A DNA stretch of 64,000 bases from Bacillus sp. ISL-18 (GTDB lineage: Bacteria; Bacillota; Bacilli; Bacillales; Cytobacillaceae): the NCBI RefSeq assembly GCF_018613415.1, contig NZ_JAGGQG010000002.1, forward strand, positions 1,149,908 to 1,213,907, given 5' to 3'. Positions 51,893 through 60,514 of this stretch are shown one piece after another (position 1 is the stretch's first letter; the number at the start of each line of letters is the position of its first letter). The translations under genes were made by a program, and so were the position numbers. The notes beneath the pieces are model-generated. The model was not told the origin of the DNA, did not search any database, and saw only the letters and a program-made list of their open reading frames with translations.

Positions 51893-53896
51893 TTAGGCGA
51901 TTTTATTAAACGGAACTTCAACTGAGTTCGCTTTGGATTTGTCTCTTATAACCCTTATAAAGATAACACCAGACACCATCACCAAAAATCCGCTTAAAAG
52001 AATGATCAACTGAATGGTTGCTTGGTGGTTATCCGTTTGAACCTCGACCGACTGTTCACTTTCACCTATGTCATTCTTTGCCGTTACGACATATGAATAG
52101 TTGCCATCATGTACAGCGGATTTATCTTTAAAGTTTGGAGTGGTTAGATTTGTTGCAATCAGTTTGAAGCGGCTGAATCCTAGGATGTTTACCTTTTTAC
52201 GGTAGACTGTGTAGGATGTTGCTCCAGCAGTTGGATTCCAGGAAAGTGTAACTGTTTCACTGTTATTCTTGTTTGCCATTACCCAATCTGGTGCAGTGGG
52301 AGCTGTTGTCCTTTTGGTATGGAAGGAATAAATTCCTTTCAGTTTTTCGCTTTCACTCGTAAAAGATGAAACTTTCCAGTAGTATCGTGTATCATTTGCA
52401 AGGTTCTTAATCGTTAAAAAAGCAGAAGAAACTGTTTGATCGAAAATAATATGTTTCATGCCAGGATCTTGTGCTACCTGGACATGATAGCTGTCAACTC
52501 CGGATTCTGCACCCCAACTTAATGTTACGTTTGATGGGGTAACCTCGGTTTCACCACTTTTTGGAGAGACTGTAAGGGTAGAAGCAGGGACCACATGAAT
52601 CAATTGAGAAGCATGGCTAGAAAGAGCAGCCGTGAACCCAGATTCCTTATTACCTAGATCCTCATGGCTCCACAGATCATGTACCATTGCTGAACCAGTG
52701 AACCCTAAATCTTTCCATCTAACGGAAACTTTTAGTGGCGATAAACCAGTATTAAAAAGACTGATGTTGTAAGAACCATCCGGCAATTCTTGATAAAAAA
52801 CTTGAGAGGAAGGTGTTTTGGATAACCGTTTCCCAGCAACTCCACTTTGGTTGACTCCAATCACTTCGTCATTTGTAAGAAGGCTAATTCCATAGTTATC
52901 CAGTTTCGTTAGATCACTGCCAATCACAAAATGGGAGGCAGCAATGGCCCAAAGTGATACATAAGAACGTTTTTCATCAGCTGTTAGACCATCCTTACTG
53001 CCGTTTGCTACGTTGAGTGAGTCAAAGTCATTCCAGCCGCCTGGTTCAGCATGAGGCTGCCACTTTGCCGCATGATTAAATCTTCTAAAAACATGTTCCC
53101 AATCGGTAAGTGTTGGTTTTCCATAACTTTCGACATCATGGTCCGTCCGCCAGCCATTAGATAATTGCTGCCAGGTTGAAACTTGGTCAATATCAAGGTT
53201 ATTGGATAACTCAAGATGAATGGGTCTTCCTGTCTTGTTCAATGCTTTAGCCCATGCCTCGATATCTGGGATATCCTCGTTTCGGACACCATCAATTTTA
53301 AGGTAATCCACCCCATAAGACGCAAATAGTTTAGCCCACGAATCGATATACTCCTGTGCCCCTGGCTTCGAATAATCAATCGCATACATATTATCGAAAT
53401 TAAAACTTACCTTCTGACCTTTGCTAAAGTCGACAATATCTTTTGCATGGTAGGGTGTTCCTTCGATCGGCGTGTTCTGATCCAACGCCCCTTTGGGAAT
53501 GCCAAGCGTGACGTACAACCCAAACTTCAATCCTTTTTCGTGTATATAATCCCCAAGCGTCTTCATACCATTAGGGAATTTCTTCGGGTCAACTACCCAC
53601 CTGCCATATTTGTCCACGTTAGAAGTCCAATCAAGCTGATAATAATCATCAAGGTTTACATATTCATAACCGTGTGCCTTAAATTTTGCTGCCATAATAT
53701 CTGCTGCCGCTTTTATGTTTTTTTCTGTTGGCTCTTTACGGATGGAGCTCCAGCTGCTCCATCCCATAAATGGCCGATCAGCCAAATTATTGTATTCAGA
53801 TGCTTTCGTTTCCTCTGGATCTATGATTGAAACTGTAAGAATTCCTGAAAGAATAAGGGAGAAGGAGACCATAGTGGAAAATAGTTTCTTAAGCAT
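51893..53896 (-). CDS. Membrane-anchored alpha-galactosidase-like glycoside hydrolase, family 27, with fibronectin III domains
   Basis: A 667-aa exported protein: signal peptide (~1-32), GH27 barrel (~40-340), C-terminal beta domain (~350-440), two fibronectin III-like domains (~445-535 and ~540-620), a membrane helix (~630-650) and a short basic tail. The nucleophile is D202 in 'YLKIDGV' and the acid/base probably D254 in 'WRTDHDV'. It would cleave alpha-galactosides or related sugars at the cell surface. Most secreted GH27 enzymes lack such a C-terminal membrane anchor. GAGGAGG precedes the start; the upstream region holds palindromes. Confidence 0.85.
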   Translation of the reverse strand: MLKKLFSTMVSFSLILSGILTVSIIDPEETKASEYNNLADRPFMGWSSWSSIRKEPTEKNIKAAADIMAAKFKAHGYEYVNLDDYYQLDWTSNVDKYGRWVVDPKKFPNGMKTLGDYIHEKGLKFGLYVTLGIPKGALDQNTPIEGTPYHAKDIVDFSKGQKVSFNFDNMYAIDYSKPGAQEYIDSWAKLFASYGVDYLKIDGVRNEDIPDIEAWAKALNKTGRPIHLELSNNLDIDQVSTWQQLSNGWRTDHDVESYGKPTLTDWEHVFRRFNHAAKWQPHAEPGGWNDFDSLNVANGSKDGLTADEKRSYVSLWAIAASHFVIGSDLTKLDNYGISLLTNDEVIGVNQSGVAGKRLSKTPSSQVFYQELPDGSYNISLFNTGLSPLKVSVRWKDLGFTGSAMVHDLWSHEDLGNKESGFTAALSSHASQLIHVVPASTLTVSPKSGETEVTPSNVTLSWGAESGVDSYHVQVAQDPGMKHIIFDQTVSSAFLTIKNLANDTRYYWKVSSFTSESEKLKGIYSFHTKRTTAPTAPDWVMANKNNSETVTLSWNPTAGATSYTVYRKKVNILGFSRFKLIATNLTTPNFKDKSAVHDGNYSYVVTAKNDIGESEQSVEVQTDNHQATIQLIILLSGFLVMVSGVIFIRVIRDKSKANSVEVPFNKIA

Positions 53897-53910
53897 AAAA
53901 ACCTCCTCTT

Positions 53911-53935
53911 TATAGATAAAGTATATATATCTATA
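53911..53935 (-). promoter_or_regulatory. Palindrome upstream of the GH27 gene
   Basis: TATAGATA (53911-53918) and TATCTATA (53928-53935), immediately upstream of the ribosome site. A second palindrome CCAATATATTGG lies at 53975-53986. One may be a repressor site; the binder is unknown. Confidence 0.35.
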
Positions 53936-54065
53936 CTAATATAGAAAGCTGTTTATTTTAATAAACAATATGTTCCAATATATTGGTCAAATATACATTC
54001 CTACGCGAACAATGGACCTATTTTTCACATAATCTAAGAATATCAACGAGTGAGGATGTAGTAAG

Positions 54066-54314
54066 ATGAGATATTTTAGGGAAATACCACCTCAAACAAT
54101 AATTGGTCAAGCGTGGACGGGGAAACATGTTGTTTTGCTTCACTGTACAATCGATAATCAGTTTATTCATCTTTATAAAAGTTTTCATGCCCCAATTGAA
54201 CCACCGCGTCAAAATTGTGCAGAAACTTTATCACAGCTGCTAAGTATTGGCTACCACATTATCGCTATAACACCACTATCGCCTGGCCAAATTCAATATT
54301 TACTTGTCCTTTAA
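54066..54314 (+). CDS. Hypothetical protein, 82 aa
   Basis: A small protein I do not recognise ('MRYFREIPPQTIIGQAWTGKHVVLLHCTIDNQFIHLYKSFHAPIEPP...QLLSIGYHIIAITPLSPGQIQYLLVL'). It looks like a small mixed alpha/beta domain without signal peptide. GAGG lies about 10 nt before the ATG and a strong terminator follows, so it is probably a real single-gene unit, divergent from the GH27 gene. Confidence 0.5.
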   Translation: MRYFREIPPQTIIGQAWTGKHVVLLHCTIDNQFIHLYKSFHAPIEPPRQNCAETLSQLLSIGYHIIAITPLSPGQIQYLLVL

Positions 54315-54336
54315 TTAAGGAAATAAATTCTAGTGG

Positions 54337-54380
54337 CACACGATTTTAACCTAAACAGAAAATCGTGTGTTTTTGTTTTT
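54337..54380 (+). terminator. Terminator of the 82-aa gene
   Basis: CACACGATTTT / AAAATCGTGTG hairpin followed by TTTTTGTTTTT. Confidence 0.9.
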
Positions 54381-54529
54381 GTAAAATAATTAACTTGGTT
54401 TCCCATCATATAGCTGCAGTTAACCAAATGGTATAAAATAAGAACAATAGAGTATTATGCTATCCATTGTATTTATTACTAATTATAATGAGATATAATT
54501 GATGATAAGTTGTTTAAAGGAAGAGAGGT

Positions 54530-54787
54530 ATGGAAAAGCAAGTGCTTACCTATGTAGAAAACCAAAATGTTGACACAGGTGTTGTTTATAAAAGTGACGC
54601 CTTGAGTTCAAAAAAAGTTAAGATTGTAGTAACGGCAAATGAAAAGACCCATGCATCGATTGTTTATTCTGTTGGTGTGATGAAAGACAGTACCCATCCA
54701 ACAGAGGCGCAATTATTCTATGATGATCTGCAAACGGAAAAGTCTTTGAAGACGTTTATAAACTATGACTTTAAAGGATTAGATTAA
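54530..54787 (+). pseudogene. modA: modA remnant (C-terminal third of molybdate-binding protein)
   Basis: 85 codons starting 'MEKQVLTYVENQNVDTGVVYKSDAL' match the last part of ModA ('VLTYVE.GNVD.GIVY.TDA') and nothing more. A full ModA is about 260 aa with a signal peptide. The 215 bp upstream hold no rest of the gene, yet the remnant has its own good ribosome site (GGAAGAGAGG) and ATG, and ends 7 bp before modB. This suggests a clean internal deletion joining the original start region to the 3' end. The product lacks the lipoprotein signal and most of the molybdate site, so it is not a functional binder. Confidence 0.75.
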
Positions 54788-54794
54788 TCCTACG

Positions 54795-55451
54795 ATGGCA
54801 ACGGATTTTTGGTCACCAGTCAAACTGTCCATTGAAGTAGCCGCTGTCTCTGGCGTTTGGGTATTAATCTTTGGGTTATTTTTTGCAAAGCTGATGGCTA
54901 AGACGAAATTCAAAGGGAAAGCTGTAGTTGAGACGGTCTTCCTTTTACCATTAGTCTTACCGCCTTCTGTTGTAGGATTCCTGTTAATTGTATTGTTTGG
55001 AAGAAATAGTGTTATTGGACAAGTGATTGAAGGAATCTTTAGGCAGCCTGTTATGTTTACTTGGTCGGCTGCTGTGATTGCATCGACAGTTGTTGCGTTT
55101 CCCTTAATGTATCAATCTGCCAAAGCAGGATTTGAAGGCATAGATGAAGATATCGAGAATGCAGCCCGAGTGGATGGGGCGAATGAACTACAATTATTTC
55201 TGGCGATTTCCATTCCTCTTGCACTAAAAGGAATCATTTCAGGTACGATTCTAAGTTTTGCCAGAGCATTAGGCGAGTTTGGGGCAACTTTAATGTTTGC
55301 CGGTAACATCCCAGGGAAAACCCAAACTGTTTCAACCGCGATCTATGTGGCAATGGATGCAGGAGATATGAATTTAGCCTGGTTATGGGTAATGTGTTTA
55401 GTCGGGATTTCTTTTTTTATGTTAATAGGCATGCAACTAATGAAATCCTAA
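54795..55451 (+). CDS. modB: Molybdate ABC transporter permease ModB
   Basis: A 218-aa permease with five membrane segments and the EAA motif 'ENAARVDGANELQLFLAISIPLALKGIISG', followed by 'FARALGEFGATLMFAGNIPGKTQT', a hallmark of ModB/CysW-type permeases. It starts 7 bp after the modA remnant without a clear ribosome site of its own, so it is probably translated by coupling. No modC ATPase follows, so the system would need other parts. Whether it still works is doubtful. Confidence 0.85.
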   Translation: MATDFWSPVKLSIEVAAVSGVWVLIFGLFFAKLMAKTKFKGKAVVETVFLLPLVLPPSVVGFLLIVLFGRNSVIGQVIEGIFRQPVMFTWSAAVIASTVVAFPLMYQSAKAGFEGIDEDIENAARVDGANELQLFLAISIPLALKGIISGTILSFARALGEFGATLMFAGNIPGKTQTVSTAIYVAMDAGDMNLAWLWVMCLVGISFFMLIGMQLMKS

Positions 55452-55488
55452 TAATTGGCTTTAAAAAATACTTTGGAGGAACCGAAAA

Positions 55489-56739
55489 TTGAAAAACCTT
55501 TATCTTGATTGTATCTCTGGTATTGCAGGGGACATGACATTGGCTGCTCTGATTGATCTGGGAGCAGATCCCTCCTATATAGTAGAACAGTTGAGAAAAT
55601 TACCGATTGATCGTTTTGAAATCGAAGTACATACTGTCGATAAATGCGGTATAGCAGCAAAGAAATTGAAAATGCATTTTCCATCAGGAGATCATGAACA
55701 CCACCATCAACAGAATGACTATGATCATGAACACCACCATGGCCACGCACATCTTCATGAACATCGGAGTGCGAAAGAGATTTTGTCGTTGATTGAGGAA
55801 AGTAATCTCCCCAAAAGAGTAAAAGAACGCAGCCTGGCGATCTTTCAAGCAGTTGCTAGAGCTGAAGGAAAGATACATGGAATTGATCCTAAGGAGGTTC
55901 ATTTCCATGAGGCGGGGGCAATGGACTCCATTATTTATACAATCGGGGTCTGCTTGGCGCTAGAAAACCTCGAAATTGCAGATATTTATGCTTCTCCAGT
56001 ACCAACTGGTTATGGGAAAAAGATGATGGCTCATGGACTTTATCCAATCCCCGCTCCCGCTACAATGGAATTGCTAAAAGGGATACCCCTCGCACAATTA
56101 AACGTTAAAGGGGAACTGACTACACCGACAGGGGCAGGGATATTAAGGGCACTCGTAAAAAAATTTATGCCAATCGGCGGACATACGGTCGAAGAGATTG
56201 GCTATGGAGCTGGAGAAAAAGACTTTAATCATCCGAATGTACTCAGGGCCTTACTCCTTACCCCTTCCGATTTTATGCACAGTAAAGATGGGTCCAATCA
56301 ACATCGGGAATCTATCTATGTGATTGAAGCCCAACTTGATGACATGACGGGGGAAGGGCTTGGTTATACATTGGAACGACTCTTAGCAGCAGGCGCGCTC
56401 GATGTATTTTATACGCCCGTCTTCATGAAAAAAAATCGTCCTGGCACCCTAGTTACAGTTTTAGTTTCCTTGGAACTAGCCGATGATTGTGAAAAGGTTT
56501 TGTTAGAGGAAACGACCACTCTTGGGGTACGAAGAAGTATGTGGAGCCGTGATATTCTTGATCGAAGATTTATTGAGGTGGAAACTCCATATGGACACAT
56601 CAAGGTAAAGCAGGCATTCAGAGATAACAAAATGCTTCACCAAGCACCTGAATATGAGGATGTAGCAAAGGCAGCAAGGAATCATGCGGTTCCCTTTCAA
56701 CTTATTTACCAATATGCGATGAAATTAGCGACAGATTAA
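55489..56739 (+). CDS. larC: Nickel insertion protein LarC (pyridinium-3,5-bisthiocarboxylate mononucleotide nickel chelatase)
   Basis: A 416-aa LarC in one uninterrupted frame ('MKNLYLDCISGIAGDMTLAALIDLGAD', 'HFHEAGAMDSIIYTIGVC', 'PVPTGYG', 'GELTTPTGAGIL'). A His-rich linker lies at ~68-93. LarC inserts nickel into the pincer cofactor of lactate racemase and related enzymes. In Lactobacillus the two halves are joined by ribosomal frameshifting; here no shift is needed. TTG start with GGAGG 9 nt upstream. larB, larE and larA are not in the window. It follows modB by 37 bp. Confidence 0.9.
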   Translation: MKNLYLDCISGIAGDMTLAALIDLGADPSYIVEQLRKLPIDRFEIEVHTVDKCGIAAKKLKMHFPSGDHEHHHQQNDYDHEHHHGHAHLHEHRSAKEILSLIEESNLPKRVKERSLAIFQAVARAEGKIHGIDPKEVHFHEAGAMDSIIYTIGVCLALENLEIADIYASPVPTGYGKKMMAHGLYPIPAPATMELLKGIPLAQLNVKGELTTPTGAGILRALVKKFMPIGGHTVEEIGYGAGEKDFNHPNVLRALLLTPSDFMHSKDGSNQHRESIYVIEAQLDDMTGEGLGYTLERLLAAGALDVFYTPVFMKKNRPGTLVTVLVSLELADDCEKVLLEETTTLGVRRSMWSRDILDRRFIEVETPYGHIKVKQAFRDNKMLHQAPEYEDVAKAARNHAVPFQLIYQYAMKLATD

Positions 56740-56770
56740 AGGTGATCTCTGCGAAGGGATTGCCTTTTTT
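56738..56770 (+). terminator. Terminator after larC
   Basis: AAAGGTGATC / GATTGCCTTT (with G-U pairs) followed by TTT. Confidence 0.7.
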
Positions 56771-56893
56771 GTTAATGAAAAAAAAGAATCAATCAAAAAG
56801 GTGATAATTGATATAGAACGAGGATCAATAAATGTAGTAAAATAAAGTAGTCTTTTATATTTGTGTTTTCAAGCGTATGGAAGGGGTTTCATC

Positions 56894-58135
56894 TTGATTG
56901 AATCTTTACTGTTAAATTTTCTGTTTTTACTTTTCCCGGTTTTACTATTCTTGATTTTTTTTGAAAATAAGCTGCATACATATAATAAAAATATTCTTAT
57001 CCTTCTCTCATCTATTTCAATGCTGTTGTGCATGGCCTTTCCAATTAAATTGGAAATTGGATTTATTTTTGATTTACGTTTCATTCCTTTTATTATCGTT
57101 GCCCTATTTGGCGGTTATAAATATACGATTCCTTTGTATATGGTATTAAACATTTACCGAACCATGATTGGTGGAGCGGGCACACTGCAATCCTTTCTTT
57201 TTTCGACTATTATTTTTATGTTAGTACCTCTATTAAGTAAATGGTTTTTGCGCCAAAATGCAAGGAAACGAATCTTGTGGGCCGTTTTGGTATCGGTATC
57301 TATTTTTACAATGGTGTTCTATTTAACTACTCTTGCTGCCCAATTACCAGTTTTGGATAATGAATTTTGGATCTTAACATTTAATGCTTTACCTACTTAC
57401 ACATTAGTTATGGTTATTATTATGATACTAATAGAGAAAATTATTGATAATATAAATACCCTTAAATCTTCGATACAATCCGAGCGTTTTAATGTTTTAA
57501 GTGATTTATCAGCCAGTGTCTCACATGAAATCAGAAATCCGCTTACCGTTACAAATGGTTTTTTACAACTGTTAAATCAATCCAAAACGCTAACAGCAGA
57601 TGAAAAAACCTATATTGAGTACGCATTATTAGAGTTAAAAAGAGCAGAAAATATTGTGAGTGACTTTTTGGCATTTGCGAAGCCGCAGTCGGAGAATATG
57701 ATTTACTCGAATCTTAAGGAAGAAACAGAGTATGTAAAAAACATTATTACTCCGTACGCCAACATGCACCAAGTCGACCTTCACTATACGTTTACTAACT
57801 CGTTATCTTTTAAATATGATAAAAACCAAATTCAGCAGTGTTTAATCAACTTATATAAAAACGGCATAGAAGCAATGAAAGAAAAAGGCGGGGTTCTTAC
57901 AATAGATGTCTTCGAGCAAAAAAAAGATATCGTGATTAAGATAATCGATAACGGGATTGGTATGACTAGAGAGCAGGTTTTACAATTAGGAAATCCTTAT
58001 TATTCTACCAAAAAAGAAGGAACTGGTCTTGGGATGCTTATGGTCTATAGTACAATAAATAAAATAAATGGAAAAATAAGGGTAGATAGTGAAATTGGCA
58101 AAGGGACGTCTTTTACCATTTCGATTCCTGTATAA
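56894..58135 (+). CDS. Sensor histidine kinase, KinB-like (5TMR-LYT type)
   Basis: A 413-aa kinase with six membrane segments of the 5TMR-LYT type (~1-185), then HisKA with phospho-acceptor H211 in 'SVSHEIRNPLTV' and an ATPase domain ('QCLINLYKNGIEAM', 'DNGIGMT', 'GTGLGM'). The layout and length match the B. subtilis sporulation kinase KinB (428 aa). Start is TTG 56894 with AAGGGG 7 nt upstream. No response regulator is adjacent, as for sporulation kinases that feed the Spo0F/Spo0A phosphorelay. Signal unknown. Confidence 0.82.
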   Translation: MIESLLLNFLFLLFPVLLFLIFFENKLHTYNKNILILLSSISMLLCMAFPIKLEIGFIFDLRFIPFIIVALFGGYKYTIPLYMVLNIYRTMIGGAGTLQSFLFSTIIFMLVPLLSKWFLRQNARKRILWAVLVSVSIFTMVFYLTTLAAQLPVLDNEFWILTFNALPTYTLVMVIIMILIEKIIDNINTLKSSIQSERFNVLSDLSASVSHEIRNPLTVTNGFLQLLNQSKTLTADEKTYIEYALLELKRAENIVSDFLAFAKPQSENMIYSNLKEETEYVKNIITPYANMHQVDLHYTFTNSLSFKYDKNQIQQCLINLYKNGIEAMKEKGGVLTIDVFEQKKDIVIKIIDNGIGMTREQVLQLGNPYYSTKKEGTGLGMLMVYSTINKINGKIRVDSEIGKGTSFTISIPV

Positions 58136-58160
58136 TTTCATTAAAAATAGTCGAGTTTGA

Positions 58161-58196
58161 GGTGCGGAATCATTATTCGCACCTTTTATTTTTTTA
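58161..58196 (+). terminator. Terminator after the kinase gene
   Basis: GGTGCG / CGCACC with a 13-nt loop, followed by TTTTATTTTTTT. Confidence 0.75.
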
Positions 58197-58364
58197 CTAA
58201 AAAAAGTATAGGAAAAAGGAATAGAAGGGAACGATTTAAGCGGGGGAGATGACAAAAAAGTAGGGCAATTATATTTAGTATTTTCAGAAAAAGATAAAAA
58301 TTGATATTAATTTTAATAAAAAATTGAACGTTTCTAAACCAAAACCTCTTTATAATAATCATAG

Positions 58365-58378
58365 ATAAACCGCTTTCA
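58365..58378 (+). promoter_or_regulatory. cre-like site in the leader of the aromatic operon
   Basis: ATAAACCGCTTTCA matches the cre consensus TGWAANCGNTNWCA except at the first two bases. It lies ~45 bp before the first gene and just downstream of promoter-like TTGAAC and TATAAT elements, where bound CcpA would block transcription. Confidence 0.5.
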
Positions 58379-58422
58379 TGCACATGGTTTGTTCATGATT
58401 ATTTTATTTGGAGGAATTGAAA

Positions 58423-59370
58423 ATGTATAAAAATCCACACTTTTTTTCTCATTTGGCTCACGTTGAAATCATCAGTCCGAAACTAGAAGAATCGGCCAAT
58501 TTCTTTAAAAATATTATTGGGTTAGAAGAGTCGGGACGAACAGGTAATTCCGTTTATTTTCGTGCATGGGGAGAGCATTACCATCACAGTTTGAAAATAA
58601 CAGAAGGAAGCGAACCAGGTCTAGGCCATATTGGCTGGCGCGCCGACAGTCCGGCAGCACTGGAAGAGGCAGCTGCCCATATTGAAAAACTTGGACAAGG
58701 GATTGGCTGGATAGAAGGGGACCTTGGTCATGGACGGGCCTATCAATTTACTTCACCAGATGGACACTTGGAAGAGATTTTTTGGGATGTAGAACTATAT
58801 GAAGCACCCGATCAGCTGCGCAGTAAATGGAAAAATCGCCCGCAAAAAAATACTGGACGCGGCATTTCACCACGTCGAATCGATCACATTACCCTTTTTA
58901 GTAATGATGTAACAAAAGACCGCGAATTCTATCAAAATATCGGCTTTCGCTATAATGAAGGGATTTTCTTAAATGCGGATGAACCAGGAAGCCCTGAAAT
59001 TGGTGCTTGGTTATCTGTCACCAATCTCTCCCATGATATTGCCTTTTTGAAAGGTCATAGCGGCCAACCAGGAGGATTCAACCATGTGTGTTATGCGGTT
59101 GAAAGCAGGGAGGAAGTCCTATTGGCAGCAGATCATATCTTAGAAAACGGCTATGAATTGGCTATGGGCGGGCCGACACGCCATGCACTTGCAGAAGGAT
59201 TTTTCTTTTATGTAGATGAGCCAGGCGGCAATCGCTTTGAATTATATGCAGGAGCACATCTTGTGTTTGCCCCGGATTTTGGTCCTTACAGATGGAGTCT
59301 TTCAGAAAATCCAAACGATGCATGGGGCCGGGAAATGCCTTGGGATGCATCTGGTAAAGTAATTAAATAA
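58423..59370 (+). CDS. Extradiol ring-cleavage dioxygenase (catechol 2,3-dioxygenase-like, VOC family)
   Basis: A 315-aa type I extradiol dioxygenase with two VOC modules. The Fe(II) site is complete in the C-terminal module: H155 ('RRIDHITLF'), H221 ('GGFNHVCYAVE') and E273 ('GNRFELYAG'). It opens an aromatic diol ring next to the two hydroxyls. ATG 58423 has GGAGG 8 nt upstream; an in-frame ATG 15 bp earlier overlaps that site. First gene of an operon with a C-C hydrolase, an FAH-family enzyme and a hydroxylase, which together make a ring-cleavage pathway. The substrate is not evident. Confidence 0.85.
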   Translation: MYKNPHFFSHLAHVEIISPKLEESANFFKNIIGLEESGRTGNSVYFRAWGEHYHHSLKITEGSEPGLGHIGWRADSPAALEEAAAHIEKLGQGIGWIEGDLGHGRAYQFTSPDGHLEEIFWDVELYEAPDQLRSKWKNRPQKNTGRGISPRRIDHITLFSNDVTKDREFYQNIGFRYNEGIFLNADEPGSPEIGAWLSVTNLSHDIAFLKGHSGQPGGFNHVCYAVESREEVLLAADHILENGYELAMGGPTRHALAEGFFFYVDEPGGNRFELYAGAHLVFAPDFGPYRWSLSENPNDAWGREMPWDASGKVIK

Positions 59371-59394
59371 GCTCAGGCAGGAGGATCAATCGAA

Positions 59395-60501
59395 ATGTGG
59401 CATTTCTTTCCGGATAATTACATGTGGTCTTATCAAATTGTGAGAATGATTAGCCAATCTTATTTTGGCGGCGGCGAGGTAAATGAAATTTTGGATGCAG
59501 CCAGCCGAATGAAATTAGGAGATTATGAGAGTTTCCATCACGAATGGATGAGACTTGGGAATAAATCATTGACTAAAGCAAATGATGCAATGGACAAGGG
59601 ATATAAAGAAACGGCCCGGTCCGGCTATTTACGGGCAGCAAACTATTTTCGAACGGCAGAATTTTTCTTGCAGCCGGATGATGAACGTAAGCTTCCAACC
59701 TATTTAAAAGGTGTAGAATCATTCAGAAAAGGCGGGGAATTGCTTGCTTCACCGCCGAAGGCTGTTGCGATTCCGTTTGAGCATGCAGTATTGCCTGGTT
59801 ATTACTTTGAAGCACCTGGTCAAAGTAACGGACCATTGATGGTGATGTTTGGCGGATTGGATTCAACCGCAGAGGAATTATATTATGGACCTGCACAGTT
59901 ATTAAATGAACGGGGTATTTCACTTTTAGCCCTTGATGGTCCTGGCCAAGGCGGCGCTTTACGAATCCATCATATTCATTCACGACATGATTACAATACA
60001 GCTGGTACAGCGGCATATGAATGGGCAGTTGAAAATCTAGATGTAGATCCAGAGCGAATTGGCGTGATGGCTGTTTCGATGGGCGGTTATATGGCAGCAA
60101 GATGTGCCGCGTTCGAGCCAAGGTTTAAAGCCTGTGCGATTTGGGGAGCTGTTTATGATTACAATGATGTCTGGTCCAAACGTCCGGATCATCATCCATT
60201 ATCAAAAATCCTTCAGCATATTTTTGGTGTGGAAGATATGCCAGCTGCAAGGGCAAAACTGCAGCATTATAATTTACGTGGGGTGGCGGAAAAAATCCAA
60301 ATGCCAACTTATATTGTCCATGGTGAGGACGATCGGCAGAATACCGTTGAAAATGCCTACAATGTATACAACGATCTTACTTGCCCTCGTTGGTTAAAGG
60401 TCATTCCGACTAGCAGCCCCGGTTCATCTCATTGTCAGGTCGATAATATCACAGAAACCTATGAGATGTATGATTGGTTAAAAGAACAGTTAGCGAAGTA
60501 G
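59395..60501 (+). CDS. Alpha/beta hydrolase, probable C-C bond hydrolase (FrsA / dihydroxypseudooxynicotine hydrolase-like)
   Basis: A 368-aa hydrolase with a long helical N-terminal part (~1-120) before the catalytic domain. S228 in 'VSMGGY', an aspartate in 'GEDDRQ' (312/313) and H346 in 'SSHCQVD' form the triad. This shape matches the group that includes 2,6-dihydroxypseudooxynicotine hydrolase, which cuts a C-C bond beside a hydroxylated ring. It follows the dioxygenase by 24 bp, so it probably handles the ring-cleavage product or a side chain. GGAGG precedes the start. Confidence 0.78.
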   Translation: MWHFFPDNYMWSYQIVRMISQSYFGGGEVNEILDAASRMKLGDYESFHHEWMRLGNKSLTKANDAMDKGYKETARSGYLRAANYFRTAEFFLQPDDERKLPTYLKGVESFRKGGELLASPPKAVAIPFEHAVLPGYYFEAPGQSNGPLMVMFGGLDSTAEELYYGPAQLLNERGISLLALDGPGQGGALRIHHIHSRHDYNTAGTAAYEWAVENLDVDPERIGVMAVSMGGYMAARCAAFEPRFKACAIWGAVYDYNDVWSKRPDHHPLSKILQHIFGVEDMPAARAKLQHYNLRGVAEKIQMPTYIVHGEDDRQNTVENAYNVYNDLTCPRWLKVIPTSSPGSSHCQVDNITETYEMYDWLKEQLAK

Positions 60502-60514
60502 CGGAGGTGGAGTC

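Noticed and set aside
55690..55770. His-codon repeats in larC as a tandem repeat or frameshift site
   Set aside because: They encode the His-rich linker common in LarC, and the frame is continuous across it, so no frameshift is needed.
59723..60121. Long open frame (132 codons) opposite the C-C hydrolase gene
   Set aside because: It lies wholly antisense to a gene with a complete catalytic triad and lacks a ribosome site and any recognisable motif.
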